From: Phil1 sp040767925
GTDB taxonomy: Bacteria; Bacillota; Clostridia; Christensenellales; CAG-138
Direction: 5' to 3'
DNA length: 64,000 nucleotides
NCBI GenBank assembly: GCA_040767925.1
Contig: JAXGNN010000001.1
Span: 1,542,877-1,606,876, forward strand
This document shows, piece after piece, positions 9,301-17,397 of this stretch (within the stretch, counting starts at the first letter, position 1; every line of letters starts with the position of its first letter). Below the pieces are notes generated by a model. That model searched no databases and had not been told where the DNA came from. It was given only the letters and a program-made list of their open reading frames with translations. The position numbers and the translations under genes are program-made.

Positions 9301-11230
9301 AGAGAGAACCGGTATAATAATCCAGTTTATACTGCTCTTCCGGTGGATCGGCCGGATCACCCGGTTTTGCAACCTGCTGTGCGGCGTAGTTGATCACTTT
9401 AATTGGAGCAACGCTTCCTGTGACAAAGTCGTTGAAGTAATCGGCTTCCGAGATCGTGATCGTGTTATAGGGGAACAAGGCTTCCACCGGATCGGATTTA
9501 TAGAGATCGTCGCCTATCATGAATTGCACCGCAACCAGGTCACCCTTTCTGAGCATGGTTCCGGGTTCTTCATAAAAGAATTCACCCTCGTCGCTGGTTT
9601 GCTGCCAGCCGCTTTTCGGATAGATGTGAAGATCCGATTCCGACGCCTTTTGCGGATCGATTCCGTTTGGATATACCAGTATACGATAATTCGTGCCTGG
9701 CGGAACGCGGACGGCTTTACTGGAGCTCGAATGTGTATCCTCTATATAGCCGCCGACCCGGCCAACTTCAATATACGCTTCCTGAATATGGACGCGGTAT
9801 CCGCCGGTGTCTTGCTGGCGCTTACGCAGCAGCGAAGGCGTCCAATTGATTAAATTCAACGTCTTTCCGATTATTTTGATGTAAATCTGCAAAGAAGCGT
9901 AGAGGTTGACATCCAGTATTTCACCGTCTTTTACCACCCCTAAACCGACGCCGACAAAAGCTCCTGCGCCAATGAGATCAAGGCCGAGAATGGATATGTC
10001 GAGCAGCGGTCCCACCTTCACATATCCGTTGATCCGGCCGGCAATATCCACATCGCCCTCTTTGAGGAATTCTTTATCGAATACGCCTTTTGCGGAAACA
10101 GGAACCCCAAAATATGTTTTGCCGCGGACACCCATTGTGGCCGATGCATATTCCCGCGCTTCGGCTTCTATCCGAATATCTCCGTCTACGCCTATAATGA
10201 GAAAGAGTCCGCCGCTCACGCGTCCGATACCGAAAGGAATATCAATACCGAACAGAGGAATGCGGACTTCTTCCTGTATGGTACCCTGAACTTCGGCAAC
10301 CAGATAAAACTCTTCCGCCACATTCATGACCAAGTGATAGCCGCCAAACGCGGAATATTTCGCATCAACGTCAATGCCGCTGATACCAAGTCCGCCGCTC
10401 AGAGTGACCGTGAGTTGCTTGCCTCCGCTTCCCGCCGCCATCAGCTTGGTATCTGTGAACTGGAGATTGATCAACTTATCCCCGGTCAGATATTTATAGT
10501 CCTTGAGCGCGTCTCCGAAGGACATGGTTTTTACCACGCTGTCAGGTACCACACAGGCCTCAACATTGTCGGCGAAGCCGGTAATGTTTCCGCGTGTCAG
10601 GCCAACTGTCTCGCCGTCGCTGCCGCCGATAGAGAAATCCTTGAACACCTCATTTATTCGTGGCTGCTCGATCATGTATGTATTTTCGAGCGCTTCTGCC
10701 TGTTTATCAAGGCTGACATCGCCATAGCCGGTCGAAAACACCGTGTTGGCGCTTATTTTAAACGATGTGCCCGCCTGCGGATCAATCACGATTGTGCCGG
10801 GTTCAGCCGTCCGGCCGCTCTGAGACAAAACCGAGTCCAGCACGCTGCGGTTGATATATCCGCCATCCTGAATGATTTTTTCAGGGGATTTGGCCTGAAC
10901 AGCGCTGCCCGAAATCAGCTGACCAGCGGAAGCGATCTGATCCGAAATTGTGTTCTCCAGCACAACAACCCCATCGGCCAATTCATACGATACCTCCTTA
11001 AAGGTTGCGGGCGCATCGCCTGCCGCTACGGTCTGCCATTTTCCGCCCGCAGGAAGAAATTCAAAATCGAATCCGGGAACAGCGGGCAAATCTCCGATAT
11101 CCGCTGTTGTGTATTCGAGTGTGGAAAGCCCTTGTATGGTTGGCTCCGCCGCAGCGGCGGCCAGCGCCCCTGAGGGCAAAATTGTGATAAGCAGACAAAA
11201 TGCCAGCAGTGCTGATAAGAATCGTTTCAT
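6395..11230 (-). CDS. Large secreted, membrane-anchored surface protein with putative Ig modules
   Basis: A 1611-residue protein with a clear signal peptide (MKRFLSALLAFCLLITILPS, cleavage after about residue 25) and a C-terminal membrane anchor (about residues 1580-1603, LPVVIIGLAAVGLAVAVWVF) followed by a basic tail; no LPXTG motif. Three putative-Ig (He_PIG-like) modules are visible near residues 880-950, 1027-1125 and 1126-1213; the last two are tandem copies sharing HGY-F, GS-PI-WSL, I-G-LTV and GTY-F-I-AEND-G. The first 450 residues are unrecognised, rich in glycine and beta-branched residues. The role is probably adhesion or cell-surface interaction. An AGGGGGAG ribosome binding site precedes the ATG, which overlaps the stop of a LuxR fragment. 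A strong terminator follows. Confidence 0.8.
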   Translation of the reverse strand: MKRFLSALLAFCLLITILPSGALAAAAAEPTIQGLSTLEYTTADIGDLPAVPGFDFEFLPAGGKWQTVAAGDAPATFKEVSYELADGVVVLENTISDQIASAGQLISGSAVQAKSPEKIIQDGGYINRSVLDSVLSQSGRTAEPGTIVIDPQAGTSFKISANTVFSTGYGDVSLDKQAEALENTYMIEQPRINEVFKDFSIGGSDGETVGLTRGNITGFADNVEACVVPDSVVKTMSFGDALKDYKYLTGDKLINLQFTDTKLMAAGSGGKQLTVTLSGGLGISGIDVDAKYSAFGGYHLVMNVAEEFYLVAEVQGTIQEEVRIPLFGIDIPFGIGRVSGGLFLIIGVDGDIRIEAEAREYASATMGVRGKTYFGVPVSAKGVFDKEFLKEGDVDIAGRINGYVKVGPLLDISILGLDLIGAGAFVGVGLGVVKDGEILDVNLYASLQIYIKIIGKTLNLINWTPSLLRKRQQDTGGYRVHIQEAYIEVGRVGGYIEDTHSSSSKAVRVPPGTNYRILVYPNGIDPQKASESDLHIYPKSGWQQTSDEGEFFYEEPGTMLRKGDLVAVQFMIGDDLYKSDPVEALFPYNTITISEADYFNDFVTGSVAPIKVINYAAQQVAKPGDPADPPEEQYKLDYYTGSLSLQGLSGTMMTVNAHNPLNQELMQSEVYMPFGQGGIITIMTDAHGNFDSRNPQMLPDGEYTPVFNGELQIRPGAVVLGNGNFDYSNIKSISAVKVSFNVLEYVNAYTIMISPVNPLSLTRTLSFIEGSDISYNEGDKIVNQMQFNETIHIINGGGTRAVTQEEVLEFFEEGWTTQDIADYADGRFWGSEGDAPVIKQTVNGGGFTVTPVLDDTGDPTSSVTVSNRVIVEWVWQEHPLPTEITSADHASVSAGESFQAEGKGIRPLVWSLSGAPEGITIDPATGKITVSDDISAQDYTFTVRLEQDPDYFKTESLQVPPMSNASFGFGFNKADLQAIEDFYSYNMGNPAMSGDPPVNYIGHYPAPPAEQSFTLTVKAPPEPARTAPDIEAEKHGYRFAMTAGSEDMNIAVSATGSTPITWSLVSTTGRTLPAGINIDAQSGRLTVLKSVPTGTYFFTIKAENDVGSDTQDCTLSVTQARTAPIIADEEHGYIFTKLVGGGDLTVPITASGSMPIFWSLEQKNERYLIPEEVAIDPDTGVLTVKEGVEPGTYHFIVRAENDIGFDTQECMLKVISAQLPNSPLLPGLSMPSDNAGQVILLAATSGPAVPPITQIPSVNSTTIRVDHICDRYTYDRTHVNGAEFVRWNSVFKLNIEGSSEEVVFSPDAQMCDSYHIYIDMTDPELQNIVTDMGKRVQDIKNAKDNLGEYLLNEIDQYVTNPMNEGSMQLPGLQAGFAPFDISGLTMLAESTLFDYRGAVDAIHSAKGGIHSVQLGGTNGTNVPGIFFSELANNPTASLDFLQEGASIAFRGSDIKNAADGAMYDFGFIPMAEHEAQMKSALVDGQSAFTYSFIGHGELPGVATFAITTDIAEGTTVNVYCFDAVTGGFTLIAGNIAVGAGGVVTYKNNTMSEYLITTDTVKGALVSDMAGQQGNSANNTWLPVVIIGLAAVGLAVAVWVFLHQRKRARKIQ

Positions 11231-11370
11231 GCTTTCTCCCCCTCATCGGATGATTGATTTGTGTTAACCGCATACTGAACAATCAGTTCTGGTTTGCTGT
11301 GGACTCTCAGTTTTTTGTAGATTTTTTTTGTGAAAAACCCTACTCCTGAACGACTAATGTCTATCAGCCA
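11227..11370 (-). pseudogene. LuxR-type response-regulator HTH, C-terminal remnant
   Basis: A 47-codon open frame reads ISRSGVGFFTKKIYKKLRVH then SKPELIVQYAV, which is the recognition helix and dimerisation end of a LuxR/NarL-type helix-turn-helix (compare SxxTVxxHxxNIYKKLGVHS). Its TGA overlaps the ATG of the surface-protein gene, so the two were once translationally coupled. The upstream two thirds of the regulator are missing: the AAA ATPase gene ends at 11364, exactly where homology stops. The original regulator probably controlled the surface protein. Confidence 0.65.
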
Positions 11371-12374
11371 TTATCCGAACCCTCCTCCGTTATCGCCTCA
11401 TTTGGTGAATGAAGTGTGTGTAGTTTAAGCTGCGATAAAGTGATAGTCTTTGCACTTCCATTTGGGGCCTGCAAGATATATTGCCGATATACCGCCAGAG
11501 CGAAGTCTTCTGCCTCAGCATAGCTTTTGCCCAACATTTTTTTTGCAAGCGTGCTGACTTCCAAACCAAATCTAAAATCCGTCCTTTTCTCAAATGTCGA
11601 GAACCATAATTCAAGATTCCTTCTTGACGGTTTATTCAGTTCCAATTTGATTTGAAACCTTCTCCAAGCAGCTTTGTCTAGCAATGCATCATGATTGGTT
11701 GCAGCTATAATAACAACATAACTTGGAAGAGCATCAATTTGTAATAGCAGGGAACTTACGACTCTTTTTATTTCGCCAGTCTCGTGTTGGTCCCCTCGTT
11801 CTTTTCCCAGCGTCTCAAATTCATCAAAGAACAAAACGCATTGTCTTGTCTTAACATATTCAAAGAGTTTAGCAAGCTTTGATGCGGTCTCTCCCAAGTA
11901 GGCTCCTATAATGGCTTCGTATTTTACAACGTACATAGGAACCATTAAGGAGGTAGCGATTGCCTCGGCTAAAGATGTTTTCCCGTTTCCCGGAGGACCG
12001 ATTAACAAAATCTTGTTTCGCGGTTCCACTCCATAGGAGCGTAATAGATCTGCGCGCATCTGTTCTTCAACAAGTTCTTTGCATGATTGGACCGCCGCAT
12101 CAGGGAGGATTAGCTGCTCTAGGCGCTTTTCTGGGGTAATCTCTTGAAAGAGATGAACTCCGTTCCCATTGACACTAAAAGCCTGAGGCGGCGTCTCTCT
12201 GCGTTGCGGTTGGCGAGAGTATGTCTTTAGAAGCTCTTCAATTTTTTTAGCTAGTATTTCATGCTGCTTGCCTCTTTCTTCCGCACATATTGCTTCGGCA
12301 GCCTTGCGAAAATTTTGGTCTTCTCCAGCAAGACCACTTTTAATCAAATCGCAAAGCAAATCTGCTCTTGCCAT
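11364..12374 (-). CDS. AAA+ ATPase of the type paired with a subtilisin-like protease
   Basis: A 336-residue ATPase. Residues 1-60 (ARADLLCDLIKSGLAGEDQN, AICAEERGKQHEILAKKIEEL) form the helical leader typical, in my recollection, of a two-gene family in which this ATPase is followed by an S8 peptidase. The AAA core has Walker A GPPGNGKTS (about residues 125-133), Walker B VLFFDEFE (about 181-188), sensor 1 AATNHDALLDKA and arginine residues in AAWRRF. The expected protease gene should lie just downstream; instead the frame runs straight into a LuxR remnant, so the pair is broken. It is preceded by an Xre gene with a palindromic operator. Function as part of a defence or stress protease system is inference. 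Confidence 0.75.
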   Translation of the reverse strand: MARADLLCDLIKSGLAGEDQNFRKAAEAICAEERGKQHEILAKKIEELLKTYSRQPQRRETPPQAFSVNGNGVHLFQEITPEKRLEQLILPDAAVQSCKELVEEQMRADLLRSYGVEPRNKILLIGPPGNGKTSLAEAIATSLMVPMYVVKYEAIIGAYLGETASKLAKLFEYVKTRQCVLFFDEFETLGKERGDQHETGEIKRVVSSLLLQIDALPSYVVIIAATNHDALLDKAAWRRFQIKLELNKPSRRNLELWFSTFEKRTDFRFGLEVSTLAKKMLGKSYAEAEDFALAVYRQYILQAPNGSAKTITLSQLKLHTLHSPNEAITEEGSDNG

Positions 12375-12415
12375 AATTACCCCTCCAAATCTTTTATTAA
12401 GCTTTTATTGAGAAT

Positions 12416-12619
12416 TCAGAGGCGTTTTAACACATCTTCTTCAATAAAGTTATTCTCGCAAAATTCATAAAAAGTCTTTTGTGCAAGATTGCTGGGAGTC
12501 ACTTTTGAGTTTTCCCAGCGGTTAATTGTCGCAAAACTCACATTTAGCGCATCTGCCAATTGGTTCTGGCTTAACCTCAGTTGCTCACGCACATATTTGA
12601 CTTGTTTAGCAAAATCCAT
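12416..12619 (-). CDS. Xre-family repressor
   Basis: A 67-residue protein consisting almost only of an HTH_3 domain (VREQLRLSQNQLADALNVSF, ATINRWENSKVTPSN). The GAGGTG ribosome binding site lies eight bases before the ATG. It is the first gene of a two-gene unit with the AAA ATPase (41 bp gap). A perfect 15-bp inverted repeat overlaps its promoter, which points to autorepression and control of the ATPase. A very similar small Xre protein is encoded at 62150. Confidence 0.85.
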   Translation of the reverse strand: MDFAKQVKYVREQLRLSQNQLADALNVSFATINRWENSKVTPSNLAQKTFYEFCENNFIEEDVLKRL

Positions 12620-12632
12620 ATTATCACCTCAT

Positions 12633-12677
12633 ATAACACATGCTATAACAGTATAGCATGTGTTATAGACTAGTCAA
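12633..12677 (-). promoter_or_regulatory. Promoter and palindromic operator of the Xre-AAA unit
   Basis: ATAACACATGCTATA at 12633-12647 is the perfect reverse complement of TATAGCATGTGTTAT at 12652-12666, with a 4-base spacer. On the minus strand a -35 box TTGACT (12677-12672) and a -10 box TATACT (12655-12650) are separated by 16 bases, and the palindrome covers the -10 box. A dimeric Xre repressor bound here would block transcription. Confidence 0.75.
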
Positions 12678-12703
12678 TAGGCTTTAGCATCTCGTCAGCA
12701 AAT

Positions 12704-13642
12704 TTATCTTTCTTGTTCTCTCTGACGTTTCTTTTGCCACTGCTCCAGCAATTTGAAAATGGTCGCCTCCATCTGCTGCGGGGTATACGATTTGGGGAAA
12801 TACTTGCGAAGCTTGTCACTCGGCAACGTCACTTTATCCAGCTCGCTTTTCTTTTCCTCCGACATAATTGCCCGCATCACGTCGATGGAGAGCGTACCCT
12901 CCTGACTGAACTTTTTAAGCCGCTGGGCCTGTGAGAGCGAAGGGGTCGCCTGTTCGCTGTCCATTGCGTCCAGCAAAAGCGTCTGTTCTTCCGGCTTGAG
13001 ATAGGACAGTTCCACAGCGGGGTTAAAAGCGATTTTTTTTGTGTCCACCATTTCAAGAATGACGGGAATTAACTCGGTAAGACGGATATACCGCTGTATT
13101 TGATTGCGGCTATCAGGGGCATTTTCAGCAATGGTTTCCACACTCCGCTTGCCAAAAGAATTGTGCCCAACTTGGTCACCATTTTCTTTGGATGGTCTGC
13201 CAGCCTGTCTCTTGATAGCTTCCAGCTTCAATTTATAGGCAAAAGCCCGTTCGCTGGGGAGCAAACTGTCCCGCTGCAAATTGCTGTCAACCATGATAAT
13301 TGTAGCTGCGTCGTCATCCAGATCGCGGACAATAACCGGCATAGTATCCTTGCCAGCCAACTCACATCCGCGTTTTCGCCGGTGTCCGGCCACAAGCTCA
13401 TACCCGCCCTCGGCACGGGGGCGCGCGATGGCCGGAACAAGTACGCCGTATTTTTCAATGCTCTCGGCTGTATCCCGCATGGCCTCATCATCCACAACTC
13501 TAAACGGATGGTTTTTAAAGGGATAAAGCTCGGCCAATGGCAGTTCCATGACTTTTTCCCGGTTTGCATCAGTGCGGGATTCTTCCGTGGAAAAAATTTC
13601 ATCTACCGAGGTCAGCTTTATGTTTTTGGCGCTGCTTTTCAA
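12704..13642 (-). CDS. parB: ParB/Spo0J-family partition protein (first copy)
   Basis: A 312-residue protein with the ParB N-terminal nuclease/CTPase-like domain (LPLAELYPFKNHPFRV, GVLVPAIARPR, VAGHRRKRGCELAG, VDSNLQRDSLLPSERAFAYK) in residues 30-150. A HTH follows around 165-230 (ETIAENAPDSRNQIQRYIRLTEL), then a basic coiled C-terminus. It binds centromere-like sites and works with the ParA encoded upstream, whose gene overlaps it by 44 bp. In conjugative elements this pair helps maintain the excised circle. A second, divergent ParA/ParB pair is encoded at 29027-30788, so two element backbones are represented in the window. Confidence 0.92.
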   Translation of the reverse strand: MKSSAKNIKLTSVDEIFSTEESRTDANREKVMELPLAELYPFKNHPFRVVDDEAMRDTAESIEKYGVLVPAIARPRAEGGYELVAGHRRKRGCELAGKDTMPVIVRDLDDDAATIIMVDSNLQRDSLLPSERAFAYKLKLEAIKRQAGRPSKENGDQVGHNSFGKRSVETIAENAPDSRNQIQRYIRLTELIPVILEMVDTKKIAFNPAVELSYLKPEEQTLLLDAMDSEQATPSLSQAQRLKKFSQEGTLSIDVMRAIMSEEKKSELDKVTLPSDKLRKYFPKSYTPQQMEATIFKLLEQWQKKRQREQER

Positions 13643-14420
13643 GCTTTAACACCTCCTTGGTAAGTTCTCGGTACGCCTCGGCTACTTTGCCGTTCGGATC
13701 GTGGGCATAGATACTCTTGCCCTCGGCGCTGATTTCGGCGGCCCGGACAGAATGCGGGGTATCTGTACCGAAAACTTTAATTTTGCCGCCATAGGTTTCC
13801 CGCAGCAGGGAGCTGATCTCTTTGGCGTAATTGGTGCGGGTATCCACCATGGTCAACAGAATCCCGTCGATCTGGAGCTTGGGGTTGATCTGCCGACGCA
13901 CCCTGCCCACGGTCTGTAAAAGCTGCTCAAGCCCTTTTGCCGGAAGATACTGTGCCTGCACGGGAATGAGTACGCTGTTTGCAGCGGCCAGCGCGTTGAC
14001 CGTCAGCATACCCAAAGAGGGCATACAATCCAGAATGATATGGTCGTATTGGCGTTTTACGGTATCCAGGTATTGCCGCAGGATGGTTTCACGGCTCATG
14101 GCGTTCACCAGCGAAACCTCCAAACCCGATAGTTCAATGTTGGCGGGCATAAGGTCAACACCCTCTGCATGACGCAGGATTCCCTCCTGTGGAGATATAG
14201 GTTCTTCGGACAATACCTTGCCCATGACGGTTGCAAGCGTCACCGGCAGGCTATCCGGCTGAGAGTAGCCAAGGCTGATGGACAGTGAACCTTGTGGATC
14301 GCAATCCACCAGCAGCACTTTTTTTCCTTCCAGTGCCAGTCCGATGCCGAGATTGGCACAGGTGGTGGTCTTGCCCACACCGCCTTTTTGATTGGCGCAG
14401 GCAATTATGTTTGCATTCAA
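13599..14420 (-). CDS. parA: ParA-family partition ATPase (first copy)
   Basis: The start is taken as TTG at 14420, because AGGAGG lies at 14430-14435 at proper spacing and the protein then begins MNANIIACANQKGGVGKTTT, as ParA proteins do; a longer frame from 14465 lacks a ribosome binding site. The deviant Walker A motif KGGVGKTT, Walker A' DCDPQGS and Walker B HIILDCMPSLG are all present. The length (273 residues) fits the family. It is followed by ParB with overlapping ends and preceded by a 120-bp gap and an IS21-truncated gene fragment. Confidence 0.92.
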   Translation of the reverse strand: MNANIIACANQKGGVGKTTTCANLGIGLALEGKKVLLVDCDPQGSLSISLGYSQPDSLPVTLATVMGKVLSEEPISPQEGILRHAEGVDLMPANIELSGLEVSLVNAMSRETILRQYLDTVKRQYDHIILDCMPSLGMLTVNALAAANSVLIPVQAQYLPAKGLEQLLQTVGRVRRQINPKLQIDGILLTMVDTRTNYAKEISSLLRETYGGKIKVFGTDTPHSVRAAEISAEGKSIYAHDPNGKVAEAYRELTKEVLKLEKQRQKHKADLGR

Positions 14421-14540
14421 TTTTTCTTTCCTCCTTCTGATTTCTGTGATAAGAACAAGTAACACAAAGCTAATTTGCTATATAAAAAATTGCCTCTTAC
14501 AGAATATAAGAAGCAATTTCCATATTCATATTCATTTGCT

Positions 14541-14746
14541 CTATATTATTTCAAAATAAGCAAGTGCATCTTTGATAGCATCTACTTGAACAGGAGTGGG
14601 GTGTTTTCTTGGATTTTTTAATGTTTCAACCGCATTGGGAGCATCGTACATTGGCAAACCTAAACTACGTTTCACCTCGGCAATATATGCCGTATGGACT
14701 TTGAAGTCGTATTTTTCAACGATATATTCTTTAATCATTTTGTAGG
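14541..14746 (-). pseudogene. RlmD/RumA-like C-terminal piece (copy B), cut by IS21
   Basis: The frame encodes TYKMIKEYIVEKYDFKVHTA, YIAEVKRSLGLPMYDAPNAV and an ending DALAYFEII. Nucleotide similarity to copy A at 3094-3300 is about 80 percent by eye and extends from the stop to the TAC codon at 14742-14744. There the IS21 left end begins (TG at 14747-14748). Upstream coding sequence on the far side of the IS is not present; HsdS sequence follows instead, so the insertion was accompanied by deletion or rearrangement. Confidence 0.55.
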
Positions 14747-14845
14747 TGAGTATTCCGCGCAAGATTGAGCATCGCCACCGGACAAGTTGAGCATCGATTC
14801 CGGCGAGATTGAGCATGGGTTCCGCACAGGTTGAGCACTTGGTAA
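14747..14845. repeat. IS21 left-end repeat array
   Basis: Four units of about 22 bp each end in TTGAGCAY (for example ATTCCGGCGAGATTGAGCAT). The same units occur inverted at 17398-17501. They are expected binding sites for IstA. Confidence 0.8.
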
Positions 14846-14900
14846 AATGTAGGTATGCATCCCCTTGAGGGCTGTAAATACTTACATGGAGGTTTGTCGA

Positions 14901-16445
14901 ATGACAACCAATTACCGAGAGATCCTCAGGCTGAAGAGTTTGGGACTCAACAAGACTGAAATCGCAAGCAGCGCACAATGCGCCCGTAACACGGTGTCTG
15001 TCACGCTGGAGCGAGCAAAGGCGTGCGGTCTCCAGTGGCCTTTGCCGGAGAGTATGTCAGACAAAGAGCTGACAGAGAAGCTGTTTCCCGGTGCCCCCGG
15101 AAAAGCACCCTTCAAGATGCCGGACTACGAGCATGCCCACCGGGAAATGCAGCGAAGCGGTGTAACGCTCACGCTCTTATGGATGGAGTACTGTGACCAA
15201 TGCAAGGCGGAGGGCGCAATCCCTTACCAGTCTACGCAGTTCAACAAGTATTACAACGACTATCTCAACCGCATCAACGCCACCATGCACTTGAACCACA
15301 AGCCTGGAGAAATCATGCAGGTGGACTGGGCGGGAGACACCGCATCCGTCGTAGATACGGATACCGGCGAGATCATTCCGGCCTATGTCTTCGTAGCCAC
15401 GCTGCCCTACAGCTTATACAGCTATGTGGAAGCCTTCTTCAGCATGAATCAGGAAGCGTGGATCACCGCACACGTCAATGCCTACAGGTACTTTGGCGGC
15501 GTCACCAGAATGATTCAATGCGACAACCTGAAAACCGGCGTCGAAAAGCATGGTCGCGATGAAATCATTTTAAACAAGACATACCAAGAGCTGGCGGAGC
15601 ACTACGCCACCGCCATTGTTCCGGCCAGAGTAAGAGCGCCCAAGGACAAAGCGGCGGTAGAGGGAACGGTCGGCGTCATTTCCACATATATTCTGGCTGC
15701 GCTTCGCAACCGGCAGTTTCTGTCATTGTCGGAGCTGAATGAGGCCATTTGGGACCGTCTGGAGAGCTTCAATCACAAGCCGTTTCAGAAGCGAGACGGC
15801 AGCAGAGCCAGCGTCTTTGCCGAAGAGCAGACTTTTCTCCGCTCATTGCCTGCCCATCCGTATGAACTGGCAACATGGAAGGTCGCGTCTGTAGGCCCCA
15901 ACTACCATGTTTCTGTGGAGCGCATGAATTACTCCGTTCCGTTCGAGTACATCAAGCAGAAAGTGGATGTGCGCATTACCCGGTCCACCATCGAGGTCTT
16001 CTTTGGCGGCAATCGCATTTGCTCCCACTGCAGGCTTTACGGAAGATTCAACCAGTACAGCACGGTGCAGGAGCATATGCCGCCGGAGCATCAGAAGTAT
16101 ATTGAGTGGAATGGTGAACGCTTTGTACATTGGGCGGAAAAGATTGGAGACCGCACTGAGACGGCGGTAAAAGCGATTCTCAGCAGCTACAAGGTGGAAC
16201 AGCAGGGTTACAAGGCCTGTATGGGCCTGCTGAAGCTGGCGGACAAGTACACCCCGGAACGACTGGAAAACGCCTGTAGACGCGCATTCGAATACACTCC
16301 GCAGCCCTCTTTCAAGAATATTCAGACCATACTCGCTACCGGTCAGGACAGGCTTCCGGACGAACCGGAGCCGCGTTCTTCCTCGCAATATGGCTTTACT
16401 CGCGGCGCTGAGTACTACGGTGGGAGGGACGAAAATGCTGACTGA
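14901..16445 (+). CDS. istA: IS21 transposase IstA
   Basis: A 514-residue transposase. The start is the ATG at 14901, preceded by GGAGG at 14887-14891; an earlier in-frame ATG at 14865 lacks a ribosome binding site. The N-terminus is a helix-turn-helix (REILRLKSLGLNKTEIASSA, CARNTVSVTLERA) for terminal-repeat binding. The rve core carries the DDE residues in MQVDWAGDTA (first Asp), RMIQCDNLKTGV (second Asp) and DKAAVEGTVG (Glu). The C-terminus matches the truncated copy at 683-1219. The frame is intact and overlaps istB by 11 bp, so this element appears functional. Confidence 0.95.
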   Translation: MTTNYREILRLKSLGLNKTEIASSAQCARNTVSVTLERAKACGLQWPLPESMSDKELTEKLFPGAPGKAPFKMPDYEHAHREMQRSGVTLTLLWMEYCDQCKAEGAIPYQSTQFNKYYNDYLNRINATMHLNHKPGEIMQVDWAGDTASVVDTDTGEIIPAYVFVATLPYSLYSYVEAFFSMNQEAWITAHVNAYRYFGGVTRMIQCDNLKTGVEKHGRDEIILNKTYQELAEHYATAIVPARVRAPKDKAAVEGTVGVISTYILAALRNRQFLSLSELNEAIWDRLESFNHKPFQKRDGSRASVFAEEQTFLRSLPAHPYELATWKVASVGPNYHVSVERMNYSVPFEYIKQKVDVRITRSTIEVFFGGNRICSHCRLYGRFNQYSTVQEHMPPEHQKYIEWNGERFVHWAEKIGDRTETAVKAILSSYKVEQQGYKACMGLLKLADKYTPERLENACRRAFEYTPQPSFKNIQTILATGQDRLPDEPEPRSSSQYGFTRGAEYYGGRDENAD

Positions 16446-17181
16446 AACAACGATTACCAAGCTGCGCGAGATGCGGCTGGGCGTCATGGCAAATGCACTC
16501 AGCGACCAGATGAACGATACTCAGTTCCGCAATATGGCCTTTGAGGATCGGTTAGGGCTTCTTGTTGACGCCGAATGGAACGCTCGAAAGAGTAACCACC
16601 TTCGAAAGTTGATCCGGCAGGCAACATTCTCTGACCCGTCAGCATGCCTGGAGAATGTGGAATATCTCCCGGATCGTAAACTGAAACAGGAGGAGCTGCT
16701 GCGGCTGGGCTCCTGTAATTACATCCATGAGCATCACAACATTATCCTGCTGGGTGCCACAGGCAGCGGCAAAACATATCTGGCCTGCGCTCTGGGCATG
16801 GCGGCGGCGCGGCAACTGTTGGCGGTAAAATACATACGTCTGCCTGACTTGCTGGTAGAGTTCAGCATTGCAAGAGGCAATGGTACCATTCGCAAGCTCA
16901 TGGCTCAGTACAAGAAGTATGTGTTGCTCATCATTGACGAATGGCTGCTATATCCGCTAAAGGAAAGTGAATGCCGCGATCTGTTGGAGATCACGGAATC
17001 CCGATACAAGCGTTCTTCCACAATCCTCTGCTCCCAATTCGACATCCCCGGCTGGAGAGACAAGCTGGCAGACCCGATTTTGGCAGATGCCATCTGCGAC
17101 CGCATCGTCCACGATTCCTACACGATTATTATTGGCGGGCAGGAATCCATGCGCAAACGTAATGGCCTGAAAGGGCTTTGA
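16435..17181 (+). CDS. istB: IS21 helper ATPase IstB
   Basis: A 248-residue IstB. The ATG at 16435 follows GGGAGGG and overlaps the end of istA; a longer upstream frame is IstA sequence read out of frame. The Walker A motif GATGSGKTY, LLIIDEW and SQFDIPGWRDKLADPILADA show the standard IstB architecture. It assists IstA in strand transfer and target immunity. Confidence 0.95.
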   Translation: MLTETTITKLREMRLGVMANALSDQMNDTQFRNMAFEDRLGLLVDAEWNARKSNHLRKLIRQATFSDPSACLENVEYLPDRKLKQEELLRLGSCNYIHEHHNIILLGATGSGKTYLACALGMAAARQLLAVKYIRLPDLLVEFSIARGNGTIRKLMAQYKKYVLLIIDEWLLYPLKESECRDLLEITESRYKRSSTILCSQFDIPGWRDKLADPILADAICDRIVHDSYTIIIGGQESMRKRNGLKGL

Positions 17182-17397
17182 TAGAGCCTTCGGCTCACCG
17201 GGCTCTGCCCGGACCCGAGGTTTTTCGCTTTAAGGTTTTCCAAGGAGAGTGATTGGGATGGTGCAGCGCAAAAAAGAGAGCGATGTCGATAGCATCACTC
17301 TCCCCGCCGACCCCGTACCCGGCGCTCGTGTCGCTCCTCAGCGTTGCACTATCCTCCGTTACGGTTAAAAGCAGTTTCATGATACCATCTGATTCAA

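Noticed and set aside
10334..11173. 279-codon plus-strand ORF
   Set aside because: Antisense to the large surface-protein gene; no ribosome binding site or motif.
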